Source of the DNA: Lewinellaceae bacterium
Lineage (GTDB): Bacteria > Bacteroidota > Bacteroidia > Chitinophagales > Saprospiraceae
Assembly: GCA_016713985.1 (NCBI GenBank)
Contig: JADJOD010000034.1
Coordinates: 6,110 to 70,109 of the forward strand
Length of the DNA stretch: 64,000 nt
Direction: 5' to 3'
Part shown: piece after piece, positions 26,998 to 37,800 of the stretch
Layout: the number at the start of each line of letters is the position of its first letter
How positions within the stretch are numbered: the first letter of the stretch is position 1
Position numbers and translations under genes: made by a program
The notes under the pieces: model-generated
Seen by the model: only the letters and a program-made list of their open reading frames with translations
Told to the model about the DNA's origin: nothing
Databases searched by the model: none

Positions 26998-28865
26998 ATG
27001 CAAACAGGTACGATTTCCGTTCAGACCGAGAACATATTTCCCATTATCAAAAAATTCCTCTACTCTGACCACGAGATTTTCCTGCGCGAACTGGTGTCGA
27101 ACGCCGTGGACGCAACCACGAAACTCCAGGTTTTGGCCAACCGCGGCGATGTAAAAGGAGAAATCGGCGACACCACCATCGAGGTAATCCTCGAAGAAGC
27201 CGAAAAGCGACTCATCATCCGCGACAAAGGCATCGGCATGACGGAAGAAGAGGTCCTGAAATACCTCAACCAGATCGCCTTTTCCAGCGCCGCGGAATTC
27301 CTTGAAAAAAACAAAGACAGCGCCATTATCGGGCATTTCGGCCTCGGGTTTTATTCCGCCTTTATGGTAGCCGACCGGGTGGAAGTGGTCACAAAATCGT
27401 GGCAAAAAGGCGCCAAAGCCGTACGCTGGTCCTGCGAAGGAAGCCCCGAGTTCAGCATGGAAGAGGTGAAAAAAGCCGGGCGCGGCACAGATATCATTCT
27501 GTATATCAATGAAGAAAACAAAGATTTTCTCGAAAACACCGCGTAGAAGGGCTGCTGGAAAAATACTGCAAATACCTCCCGGTGCCGATTCAGTTCGGAA
27601 CCCGCACGGAATATTTCGATACCGGCGAAGGCGAGGATAAAAAGGAGGAATCGCGCGAAATACCCAACATCGTCAACGAAATACGGCCGGTCTGGAAAAA
27701 ACTGCCGACCGACCTGAAAGACGAAGAATACCTGGCATTTTACCGCCAGATGTACCCCATGGCGCCGGAGCCGATGTTCTGGATACACCTCAACATCGAC
27801 TATCCGTTCAACCTGACGGGTGTGTTGTACTTCCCCAAACTCGGCAACGCCATGGAAGTGACGCGCAACAAAATCCACCTCTATTCCAATCAGGTATATG
27901 TGACCGACGACGTGCGCGACATCGTTCCCGAATGGCTGCTGCTGCTGCACGGCGTCATCGATTCGCCCGATATTCCGCTCAACGTGTCGCGTTCCTACCT
28001 GCAAAGCGACGCCAACGTCAAAAAAATCAGCGAATACATCACCCGGAAAGTGGCCGACAAACTCCACGAACTGTTCAAAAACGACCGCCCGGCTTTCGAG
28101 CAAAAATGGCGCGACCTGGGCGTTTTTGTAAAATACGGGATGATTTCCGACAAAAAATTCGAAGAACGGGCCATGAATTTTGCCTTCGTGGAAAACGTAC
28201 AGCACGAATTTTATTTGCTCAACGACTACAAGGAAAAGATCAAAACCGGCCAGACCGACAAACACGGTAAAACCGTGGTTATTTATACCAACGACCCCGA
28301 AGGCCACGATGTGCCGGTAAAAGCAGCCCGGGCGCGCGGCTACGACGTGTTGCGGCTCGATACCGTGCTCGACAACCACTGGATGCAGCACCTCGAATAC
28401 CGCGGCGAGCTCGGGCTCGTGCTCGTTCGGGTAGATTCCGATACGGCGGACAACCTGGTGCAAAAAGATGAAAAACGCGAGTCCGTGCTTTCGGAAAAAG
28501 AGCAGGAAGAAGTAAAAACCATTTTTGAAGCCATCGCAAAAGGCCAACCCGGCGCTTCCGTGACCCTCGCGGCGCTTTCGCCCGACGACCAGCCGGTGTT
28601 GATCACCAAACCGGAATTCATGCGCCGGATGAAAGAAATGCAATCGATGCAGGGTATGGGTATGCTGGGCGACTTCCCCGACTCGTACAACGTCGTGGTG
28701 AACACCAACCACCCGCTCGTGGCGCAAAAACTGCTCAAAACCGGCGATGATGCCGAACGCAGCGGCCTGTCGCAATACTTAGTGAATCTCGCCCTGCTGC
28801 AACAGGGAATGCTGCGCGGCGAGGCGTTGACCGGGTTCGTGCAGGCAACTTTGGGCAAGTTATAA
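26998..28865 (+). CDS. htpG: Chaperone HtpG (Hsp90), one-base frameshift
   Basis: The reconstructed product is 622 residues, close to E. coli HtpG. The N-terminal GHKL ATPase domain carries FLRELVSNAVDA (catalytic Glu), IRDKGIGMTEEE and IGHFGLGFYSAF. The middle domain has KYLPVPIQFG, and SRSYLQSDANVKKI and RRMKEMQSMQGMG follow. The frame breaks near 27532-27537. Adding one A to GAAAAC restores LENHRVEGLLEKYCKYLP across the gap between the two open frames (26998..27546 and 27582..28865). HtpG folds and remodels client proteins in the cytoplasm using ATP. The MITE-like element lies in its upstream region. Confidence 0.93.
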
Positions 28866-28873
28866 AAACAAGA

Positions 28874-28898
28874 ACGCCATCCCTGGGTGAGATGGCGT
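28874..28898. terminator. Hairpin after htpG
   Basis: ACGCCATC and GATGGCGT form an 8-bp stem 8 bp after the htpG stop. There is no clear T tract, so it may be a weak or Rho-assisted terminator. Confidence 0.45.
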
Positions 28899-29031
28899 AT
28901 CCTGCATACCTGAAGTGCGTCTTGATGCGCACCTGAAAGAGGGGAAGAACTTTTTTTTGTCCTTCGATGATGAAGCGTGCCCTGTTGTCGGGCGGATCAG
29001 GAGATTACACGCGGACGGGGGCCCACAGCAA

Positions 29032-29508
29032 TCAGATTAAATGAGTGAAGCGAAAGTTGATGCGATAATATGTTTCGTAGTGCTCTATAAGGTGCAGGCC
29101 GGCCGGTAATTCGGTAAACGGCAGCCCGAGCAGGGAAATCAATGCAGGTGGAATGGGGCAGGATTCGGGCATTTCCAAAACGCCGTGGCGAAAATGCTGG
29201 CGCATGAGTTTGGAACACAGCCACTCGCGGCGAAATATCATGGATGCGCCCTTGCCGCCGTCGCAAGAGGTGAACAGGGCTTTCGCATGGCTGCAACTGG
29301 TTCTGTTAAAGGATTGTAAGGGGTGTTGGCTGCGGGCGACAATTTTGCAGATGCCGTTGCCGTCGCAGTTGGAGCTCGGCGAACCGAACATGACCTCGCA
29401 CTGGAGGAGCATCGGCTCAATACGGGTTTGTTCGCAGCCGATGGGATATTTTAGCGATTCCCACGGACGGTTCCCCGTAATTATGGTATTGTGATATCCA
29501 GTCTCCAT
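29032..29508 (-). CDS. Cys-motif small protein, cassette copy 2
   Basis: The 158-residue product has no signal peptide. Its signature is C.VMFGSPSSNCDGNGICK (about residues 37-55), shared with the paralogue at 39088..39549 (CDVVFGSPSVGCRGTGICK), together with a later C-P-IPP motif (ESCPIPPALISLLGLPF against EPCRIPPGIAAALGLEI). The spaced cysteines could bind a metal or cofactor. It is the third gene of the duplicated cassette, after a hairpin that follows the 516-residue gene. I do not recognise the family. Confidence 0.75.
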   Translation of the reverse strand: METGYHNTIITGNRPWESLKYPIGCEQTRIEPMLLQCEVMFGSPSSNCDGNGICKIVARSQHPLQSFNRTSCSHAKALFTSCDGGKGASMIFRREWLCSKLMRQHFRHGVLEMPESCPIPPALISLLGLPFTELPAGLHLIEHYETYYRINFRFTHLI

Positions 29509-29937
29509 GGTTGGTGGTTGATTTTTTTATGTTTGGGAAAACGCGTGCACTAAACACCATTCATATCAATCACAATGATTGAGTCGCTGTTGTCTTTGCA
29601 AGTTACTTTTCCTTGGGCTTCATCAAACATGAGAAGCATCCAACCAAGAGGTAAAATCCAATTTAGCATAACCGTTTAAGTTTATTTCTGGTCAAAGGTA
29701 TCCTCAGGGGGAGGGCACCACTTAGGACAGAATGCTTGGCATTATCGCCCGGTTATTTCTGGTGATTTTTACTGGTTTTATTTTATTTTATATTGATTAT
29801 CAATTGTTTGTAAAAATGAAAATTACCTACCGATACTATTTCGGTCATTTAAACCGAATAAAAACACGATCGTCCGCCTGGCAAAAACGCCAGGCGGACG
29901 ATCTGAAAACTCCATTTTTTGGTTTTTTATTGGAAAG
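29509..29937. other. Intergenic stretch with terminator
   Basis: 429 bp between the Cys-motif gene and the 516-residue gene. It holds the hairpin at 29868-29903. A short plus-strand frame with a hydrophobic start (29732) lacks other support. Nothing else is evident. Confidence 0.5.
29868..29903 (-). terminator. Terminator hairpin after the 516-residue gene
   Basis: GATCGTCCGCCTGGC pairs perfectly with GCCAGGCGGACGATC around a short A-rich loop, directly downstream of the minus-strand gene. The minus strand continues with GTGTTTTTAT. Confidence 0.75.
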
Positions 29938-31488
29938 TCAGGATACGCGGGGGCGAAGTCCTTCCTGTTTGGAAGGCGCACGTTCCAGGGCATTGATGGT
30001 GATCTGCCACAACGCTTCATAGGGAATAATTTCTATTTCATACGTCTGATTAGCCACTTCCATAGGTACGGAACAAAGCATTTCATACAATTTTTGCGAA
30101 TGGCGGGTAACCCGGTCGCGATGAAATGCATACGCAGGCATTTGAAGCACCATTTTTATAAAACAATTGCTTCGGAAAGTATCATTCTGTTTCAGATAAC
30201 GGCTACAGTATTTTTCAATCCCGTCCATCCGGTCGATGCACTGCTGATAATCACGTTCCACCAAGGCAAATAAAATTTGGATAACCAAAATCGGGATATT
30301 CATTCCACGTTTATCTTTTGAAAAAACGGGGGTTTCGTTGAGAAATTTACCCAGTTTGAATTTTGCCGTTCGCTGCATGGAGAGGTCGCCGGATGAAAGT
30401 TTGCCAACCTTTACGAGGAAGTGCACATATGCCTGGTATATTTTCCACATTTCGGTAATCTGAAACGACTGGTTTTCAAAACGGGGATCATCCATCACCT
30501 GATTCAGTACTTGTGCGGCAGCTTCGTAGTGGGAAGTATGCATTGCCAGCAGAAAAAACAATTCCTGTAATTTGAACCAGTTAAAAGAACCCCGTTCCAC
30601 CAAATTCTGACAGCGCTCTATGATATATCTGCCCTTTTCAAATTCCCTCAACTGTAAATAACAGGTAATGAGGTTGTAATAAAATACCTGTAAGGGAAAT
30701 CCGCTATCATAATCTTTCTTGTCAAAAAACTGAACGGCATCTTCACAAAGTTTTGCCGTGGTCACATAGTCATTCACACTACTATACCCAAATACCTGGA
30801 TGAGCCTTCCGAATATCTGCAATTTAAACGAATCACACTTCTCCATATAAGGTTTTACGATACTGTAAAATACTTTGGCCTGCTCCGACACTTCCATCTT
30901 GGTGGCTTTGCTGTTGACATATCGTATGATTAGCTCTGTATAAAAATCCTCCACCTGATTCTCCATGTGCCATATTTCCTGATAGTGGTGTAATTGCTCA
31001 CGAGTATGTTCGTATTTTTTCAGATCTCCCGCATTGGTGCTGTAATGAATGCGCAGCACCCGGAGAATATCGCAAGTCAACTCCGTAAATTCAAATCGCA
31101 TGGAGTGGCGCAACAGCTTTTCCAGTAAGTCGATGCCCGACACCTTGGCATTACGCATGACGAGTATCATGCCTGCGGCCCACTTTTTATAACACTCGAA
31201 ATACGCTTTTTGCCGGTCTGAAAAACCGGGCTCCTTAAAATCCAGCAGAAACACGGAGTCAAGCATCCGGTCCTTCAACTTGTTTTTCAGGTTGGGCAGT
31301 TTCGACGGATCTTCGTCGGACTCCAGTTGCCAGTCGAGGGCGTCATCGTCGGATTGGATTCTTTGACTTACAATGGCATCATACAGATGCTGCATCTTGG
31401 AGCCGGGCTCCAGGATGATGTCAAGCACTCCGTTGGATTTTAGTTTGGTTTTGTTCAGCAGGTTTGCCAGTTCAATCAAATCTCTCAT
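29938..31488 (-). CDS. Helical-repeat cytoplasmic protein, cassette copy 2
   Basis: The 516-residue product has no signal peptide or membrane segment and is almost wholly helical, with TPR-like pairs of helices (FEKGRYIIERCQNLV, HYEAAAQVLNQVM). It is homologous over its full length to the protein at 39998..41542. Shared blocks include MRDLIEL at the start, LQVFYYNLI, FNWFKLQELFFLLAMH, SKDKRGMNI and GIEKYCSRYLK. The N-terminal ~80 residues vary most. A scaffold or regulatory role is possible, but I do not recognise the family. It follows the HYR protein gene of its cassette, with a terminator between. Confidence 0.8.
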   Translation of the reverse strand: MRDLIELANLLNKTKLKSNGVLDIILEPGSKMQHLYDAIVSQRIQSDDDALDWQLESDEDPSKLPNLKNKLKDRMLDSVFLLDFKEPGFSDRQKAYFECYKKWAAGMILVMRNAKVSGIDLLEKLLRHSMRFEFTELTCDILRVLRIHYSTNAGDLKKYEHTREQLHHYQEIWHMENQVEDFYTELIIRYVNSKATKMEVSEQAKVFYSIVKPYMEKCDSFKLQIFGRLIQVFGYSSVNDYVTTAKLCEDAVQFFDKKDYDSGFPLQVFYYNLITCYLQLREFEKGRYIIERCQNLVERGSFNWFKLQELFFLLAMHTSHYEAAAQVLNQVMDDPRFENQSFQITEMWKIYQAYVHFLVKVGKLSSGDLSMQRTAKFKLGKFLNETPVFSKDKRGMNIPILVIQILFALVERDYQQCIDRMDGIEKYCSRYLKQNDTFRSNCFIKMVLQMPAYAFHRDRVTRHSQKLYEMLCSVPMEVANQTYEIEIIPYEALWQITINALERAPSKQEGLRPRVS

Positions 31489-31761
31489 AACGGGACTCTT
31501 TAAGGTATATTAAGTCGGTTTGACCCTCACATTTCGAATATCAATAAAGGATTATTCATTTGTCGTTCAACGGCAAAGTGTTGAAAACGAATATTCTGGC
31601 AGGAAAAGTGTAAACACCTTCAGATGCGTTTTCCGTACCGGCTACAGGCGAGCGATTGATTATGATTCAGGATATAAATGTAGCGATCTACCCGAAAAAT
31701 AGAAGTTTTTTTTTCGGCGGCGAACAAATTCCACGCGCCACCGCTGTGTTCAAAAATGAAA

Positions 31762-31786
31762 GCGCCCCGGTTGAGAGCCGGGGCGC
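31762..31786 (-). terminator. Terminator hairpin after the HYR gene (copy 2)
   Basis: GCGCCCCGG and CCGGGGCGC form a 9-bp GC stem with a 7-nt loop, 26 bp after the stop codon. A T-rich stretch follows on the minus strand. Confidence 0.75.
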
Positions 31787-31811
31787 CTTTCGAGCGTGTT
31801 CAAATATCGGA

Positions 31812-34800
31812 TTACTTCAAAAGAATCATTTTGCGGGTGGCCGTCTCGTGCGCCGTTTCGAGGCTGTAGTAGAGCAGGCCGGTGGTTCTGAGGCTGTTTC
31901 GATCGATCGAAACCGAATTGTATCCCTGGCCAAAGTCGCCGGATTGGGTGTGCAGCAGGCGACCGTTTTCGTCGTAAATGCTGAGTGTTGCCCGTTCGGC
32001 TTCCGGCAGGTGGAATCCAATGATCGTTTTGTTGACAAACGGGTTGGGTTGGTTCTGGTAAAGTTCGAACCCTACACCGGTTATCGTTGTGCCTTCCTGG
32101 CTGTTGAACCGGAACGCAACTTCCTGTTTTTCTTCGGTAAAGCTGTAGGCCTCGGCCATCGTGATCCGGCTGGAAACGCCGATCATTTCGCTGAGTTTGC
32201 CCGCTTTTTTGGCGCGGAACTTCACGGCGAACTCCGCCTGGCCTGCGCCGTTCCAACTGGTGGTGATTGCATTCGCTTCCGGGAAAAGGGCAAAGTTTTC
32301 CGCCTTCATATCATTTCCGGGCATCACGTCTGCGATTTCCAGGTCCGTGTAATTGAGCGTAAACTGGTAACCCGTCACCTTTTCGGCCGCTTTGAAGGAT
32401 ACGGCGAATTCTTCACCGGATTTTACCATGCGGTCTTCCACGTCGAACAAGAGTGTTCCGTTCGAGCGGTCGTCGGTGCTCATAAGCGAGTTGGCCATGG
32501 CCGTATTATTCACGTCGCCCACCTTGATGGCCACAAAATCGTCCGTCAGTTGGTTGGATTGCAGGTCGGAAACCGCTTTTGTTTCCGGGAATGCAGTCTG
32601 GAACGGGTTGGCCGGGCTGGGGAACGCAAAACTTTTGTCCACGAAACGCCACGAGGTGCTGTTAGGAAGTTCGCTGTACATACCGAGGATCAGTTTTCGC
32701 AATTCCACCACGTCGAAGGTGGTTACGGAACCGGACGAGTTGGCGTCCGCGGCAATTGTTTTGTACGGCGTATCGAACGGTTGCAAACCGAGGATGTGTT
32801 TCGAAATCAGCACCAGGTCGTAGGTAGACACCCCGTTCAGCGGGTTGTCGTCTTTCGTCGGGGTGAGGGTGTAGTTCGAATACATCGGCACGTTGTCGTT
32901 GAACTGGAATTCGCCGGCGTCGTTGGTCATGGCGAAGTAGTTGAACGTAGGCCCGGTCGGGTCCTGGCCGCTGATTTCCACGTCGCAGTCTTCCAGACCT
33001 TCATCCGATTCCGTTTTTAATGCACCCGCTACCGTAGCCGTCGTCGTGCTGTTGTTGTTGCCACAATTGTCCATATTGTCCTGAATGGCGATGGTTGTCT
33101 CGCAGAAATCAGCGTTACCCGCCTTGTCCATGGCCCATAGTTCTACGGGTTGGTTTCCGATGTCGTCGCCACAGGTAAAGGTCAGTTTGGTAATCGGCAA
33201 TCCGTTGGCGTCTACGGGGAAGGTAGTCCCGTCGTTGGAGCGGCGCATACCGAACACGAGCATGTCTTCCGGTGTACAGTTGTCATTGGCATGCAGCAGG
33301 AAGTCGCTGGTGAAGATCATGACCGATCCGGATTGCATAATATTGACACTCAGGCCGTTGATACATACAACCGTCGGCGCTTTGCAGTCTTTTACCACAA
33401 AATTGTACTCACACACGGTTTCGTTGCCACATCCGTCGCTGATGATCCACTTCACTTTGTGTGTGCCGTAGGGCAGTTCCGGTTTTACAAATGTGGTTGG
33501 CGACTGTATGGTGTTCCAGCGTACAAAGGCGGTCAGGTTGGTTCCCGAAACGCTGGTTTCGAGTGCAAAGCGGTATTTCTGATTGGTCGGTACGTTGCGT
33601 TCGTCAAAGTTTCGCACGGTACCGCCGGCAAAATTTTGCGTATTTACGTTGTTAAATCGCACGGTACCCGGGTCCGGTACGTTGGTGCTGCTCACCACCG
33701 TTTCCATACTGCCGTCGTTGTCGAGATCGAGGAAAAGCAGATAACGGGCAGTCAGGTTGGCGCCCGAACACAGGTCGGTGGCAGAAATATTGAGATCCGC
33801 CGTCCCTTCGCACAGGTCGTGTGTTTCGCAGGCTGCATCCCACCAGTACGTTTCATTCCACAATTGCGGGTCGTTGGTCGAGTTGTCGCAGTATTCCACC
33901 GGACTGGGCGGGCAGACGGTGATCGGAGCATTGGTGTCGATCACCTTGATGATCTGTTTGTACTCATAGCAGTTGGCGTCCGCTTTCCAGAACGTGCTGT
34001 AATTGGTCGGCGACTGGTCGGTCGGCAAAATCTTCACGGACGTTGGCGCCCAGGGAGCCGGTGTTCCGGCCGGCGACACGATGGGACCCGGCAGATTCAG
34101 CGAACTCGTCTGATTGGAGTTCGGGTTCGGGTTCGGTACGATCACACAGGGCGCCTGCGGCAGGTAGGTGCACCAGTTGATGATCTTCCAGGTGCGTTCG
34201 ATTTTGAAACAAGCATCCGGTACAACGGTGTATACCTGGTCCTGGTAGGTGATACCCATCAGTTCACAATCCTTTCCATAGAAGGTCGGCTCTCCATAAG
34301 TTCCTGATCCATCGCACACTGTGACGATTTTATCATCAGGAAACTTGATGTAATAGTCCTGTTCGTAGTTCACGATAATGCGCTGGGTGCATTGTGTGTT
34401 GGCACCTTTACAATCATACGCCCGGAAGGTGCGTGTGATGGTGCCTTTGTTGCAGGTGGTGTCGAACTGGCTGTAATTGGCCGAGTGGGTCAGGCCTTTT
34501 TGCCCCTGGTACACTTTTGTCGAGTCAAGGCAGCAGTTGTCGTATACACCCGGTTTGCCGTAGGCCCAGAGCGAGGGGTCGAAGTTTTCACAACTTACGG
34601 TCACGTTCAGCGGCGGGTTGCAAATAGGTTTGAGTTTGTCCTGCACTTCGATCTCCACCTGGCATTCGTTGTAAATCGGCGTTCCGTCCGGATACTTGCT
34701 GATATTGCCGTCCGGGTCGAGTTGATATACACGCAGGATGACCATTTGTGAAGTACCTACCTCACAGCAGTAGAATTTGATCGAATCACCTTCCATTGTT

Positions 34801-37800
34801 GCAACTTCGTACTCGCTGATGGCGTCCGGATCGCCGTCGAAACAGTCGGGGTGCCCGTTGTCCGGATTCAGCGCCTTGATGCAAGCGCTGTAGGGCGGTG
34901 CGCGGCGGATGGTAAATTTGATGCTGTTGCAGTTATCGTAAGAGCCGTCGTCGAAGGTATAAGCTTTCACCCAGGTAACTCCCGCGAATTCGCAGCCGTT
35001 TGCACTGGGCAAATAGCAGTCGTGCGGATCGTCGGGCCCGACAGCCACTACCGTAAATTCATCGCAGGCGGCCACAGGTGGCGAAAAGTCGCACACTTTC
35101 AGCAGGAAGGAACAAGTTCCCGTATTGCCGCAGGCATCCGTTGCGGTGTAAACCACCGTATGGGTACCGATCGGCAGGCATCCTCCGTCGCCGAATACGG
35201 CGAGGGTGTCGGCGATATCCAGGTTATTGCCCGGAAACGATTCGACCGAGCCGTCGATCTGAACCACGTTTATTATGTTCAGGGTATAGGGATCTACGGT
35301 GGTGATTTCCGCAGAAACGCTGTTAATACGCGAACATCCGTCGGATACGATCACATCGGGCAGGTCCACCGTGCCGCAGCAGGAGAACGGATCGGTGGTC
35401 ACCGTCACGTTGGCCGGGCAGGCAATATTGGGCGCCATATCGTCGCGCACCTGGATCACCTGCATGTGGTTGATGATCTCGCTGGTGCATGCGTCGATGA
35501 TGACCCAGTTTCGTTTAATGGTGTAGGTGCCGTCGCAAATCTCAATAACGTTGTCCGTGTATTGCCAGGAGACGGAAGCCGTCCCGTTCGGCATGTCATA
35601 CACGTGTGGATACCCCTGAAAACCCTGGGCTTCAATCCAGTTCGGCGTGGGGTAAGTGTCCGTGCAGGAGAATCCCGGCTCATCAACAAAGTCGAAGTTG
35701 GGGGGCAGGATCACGTCGGCAAGCGTTGGGCGAAGCAGATAGATCGGCTGGATACAGGTGGCGGTATTGCCACTTGCGTCTTTGGCCATCCAGCGGCGGC
35801 TGATAATGCTGAGCAGACCGGAAGCGCAGTTTTGCGGGGTGGTCTGGTCCGTATAGGTCAGGGTCACGTCGCTGCACGCATCGAGTAATCCCGCAGGCAC
35901 CAGGAAGGAAGCGGAGCCGTTGGAAATCAGCGGCGGCGCGGTCAGGCCATTCGGGAAACCCGTGGTAAAGTTGCCGTTTACATTCAGAAGCAGTTCCGCT
36001 ATTTCGATTTTCGACAAGTCGTTTCCGCCGTTTACATCGGAGATGCGGAGTTTCCAGGTGCCGTTCACCTGTTGCCCGTCGAAGGTGCTCAATTGACCGA
36101 TACCGAAGGGTATTTGTATTTTTTTATCGGTCGTAAACATCGGACAGGTAACGGTATTGGAGCCTTCATCGTCGAAACGCGCCCATACAGGGTCGGGGCC
36201 GCAGCCGCTGACCTGGTTCCAGGTATTTACGATAATGCCGGCAGGACTTTCCACCTGCATCCGGAGGTTGCCGAAAAAGGCGTCGCCGGAGACTTTGACG
36301 CGGAAATCCACGTCGTTGACCGTTGCACCCGGCGGCAGAGACACCGGAAGTTCGAATTCACGGGTTTGAAAATCGACCAGGTTCAGGGGCAGGCCTTGTG
36401 CGCCAAAACGTACGTTTACGTTGGTGGCTTGTATAAATTCCGGCGAAGTCGGGAAATTGCCGGGCAGGGTTACCGGCGTGCAATCCAGGTCCGGGGGCAG
36501 GTTGTCCTGCACCTTGATGTTGCCGAAACATTTATTTCCAGTAGAGGGGTCGGTCACCCGAACGGAGTAGGATTTGCCAACATCGGCAGCGCTCAGGAAG
36601 GCAGGCACCCAGGGGCCGTTGCCGTATGGCGGTATCTTGTCCAGTTCAACTTTATAATTGTCGTAACATCCGTACAAACCACCTTCCAAAACGTCGTCGG
36701 CGCCGATTTCCGTCTGGCAGTCAGGACCCAGGGCAATAAACACCAGGTCATTGCAGATCAGGCTGAGGATCGGGTTGGAGTATGCAGCAACGGTTACTTT
36801 GAAGGAGCAGGCGGCCGTATTGCCGTCCACGTCCGTGCAGACGTACGTATTGATCGTTTCTCCGATGGGGAATTCTCCGCCGGGAGGCAAACCTCCTGTC
36901 TGGACTGCGCCGTTGGAACCCAGCGCTTCATAATGCACGTAACCATTGTAGGCACGGCTTTGAAAAGTATTGCCGAAGGGATATGTTTTGCCCGCGCCGG
37001 GGTTGGAAGATACCAGCAAGCGGCCGTCGTCGAATTGCCGCGACACACTTACGCCGTCGCCGGTATAGTTGACCGGGGCGCCGATCGTGCTGGTAATATA
37101 GATACCCCGCGATTCTCCCGGGGCCAGTGTAATGCCGAAGCCGGGTATGGGGGTGCCACTCGCCGGGCTCGCCGAAACGACGTCGAGCGCGCCGGCCAGC
37201 GTCCAGGCGGCCGCATTATTTTCATTGCCCTGCCAGCTTACGGCAGAGGTGGTATGGTATACCTGAACCGGCCAGTTGCCCGCGTCGATCGAGGGACCGA
37301 ATTCTGTGATCGTCAGGTTGGTATAGCCGAGATTTTTTATGTCGAACATGATGCCGGCGCTGCCGTTGTCGAAATCGATCGGATGTTCAACGGAGCCGGT
37401 TACGGGGAATCCGGTATTGTCGGTACACGTTACGTTGTAAGAAAACTGCTTGGTGCAGGCGCCTGCATCGAGGTTGATCGTAACGTCGTTCGGGCAGGTT
37501 ATTTGTGGCGGCGTATTGTCAACAACCGCAATACTTTGCGCTGCTGCCGACATCACGGCGCCGCCGCATTGGTCCACCAATTCCCAGGTAATTACGTTGT
37601 CGCCTTTGGGGGCGGAGATCGTTACAAAGCCCACGGTGTTGACCGGCACGGGCTGGCCGCCGTTGATGCGGTATTGCAAGGCGTAGGAATCATTACATGC
37701 CGAAGGTGAAAAAACGGGTAATGGCGAATTGACATTCGCAAAGCTGTTGGTGGAGCCCGGGCCGGTAGAGGCGGCAATGGGGCCCGGAGCGGTCAGGATA

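Noticed and set aside
29732..30022. Plus-strand frame starting with a hydrophobic segment
   Set aside because: It runs through the terminator hairpin and into the antisense of the 516-residue gene; no other support.
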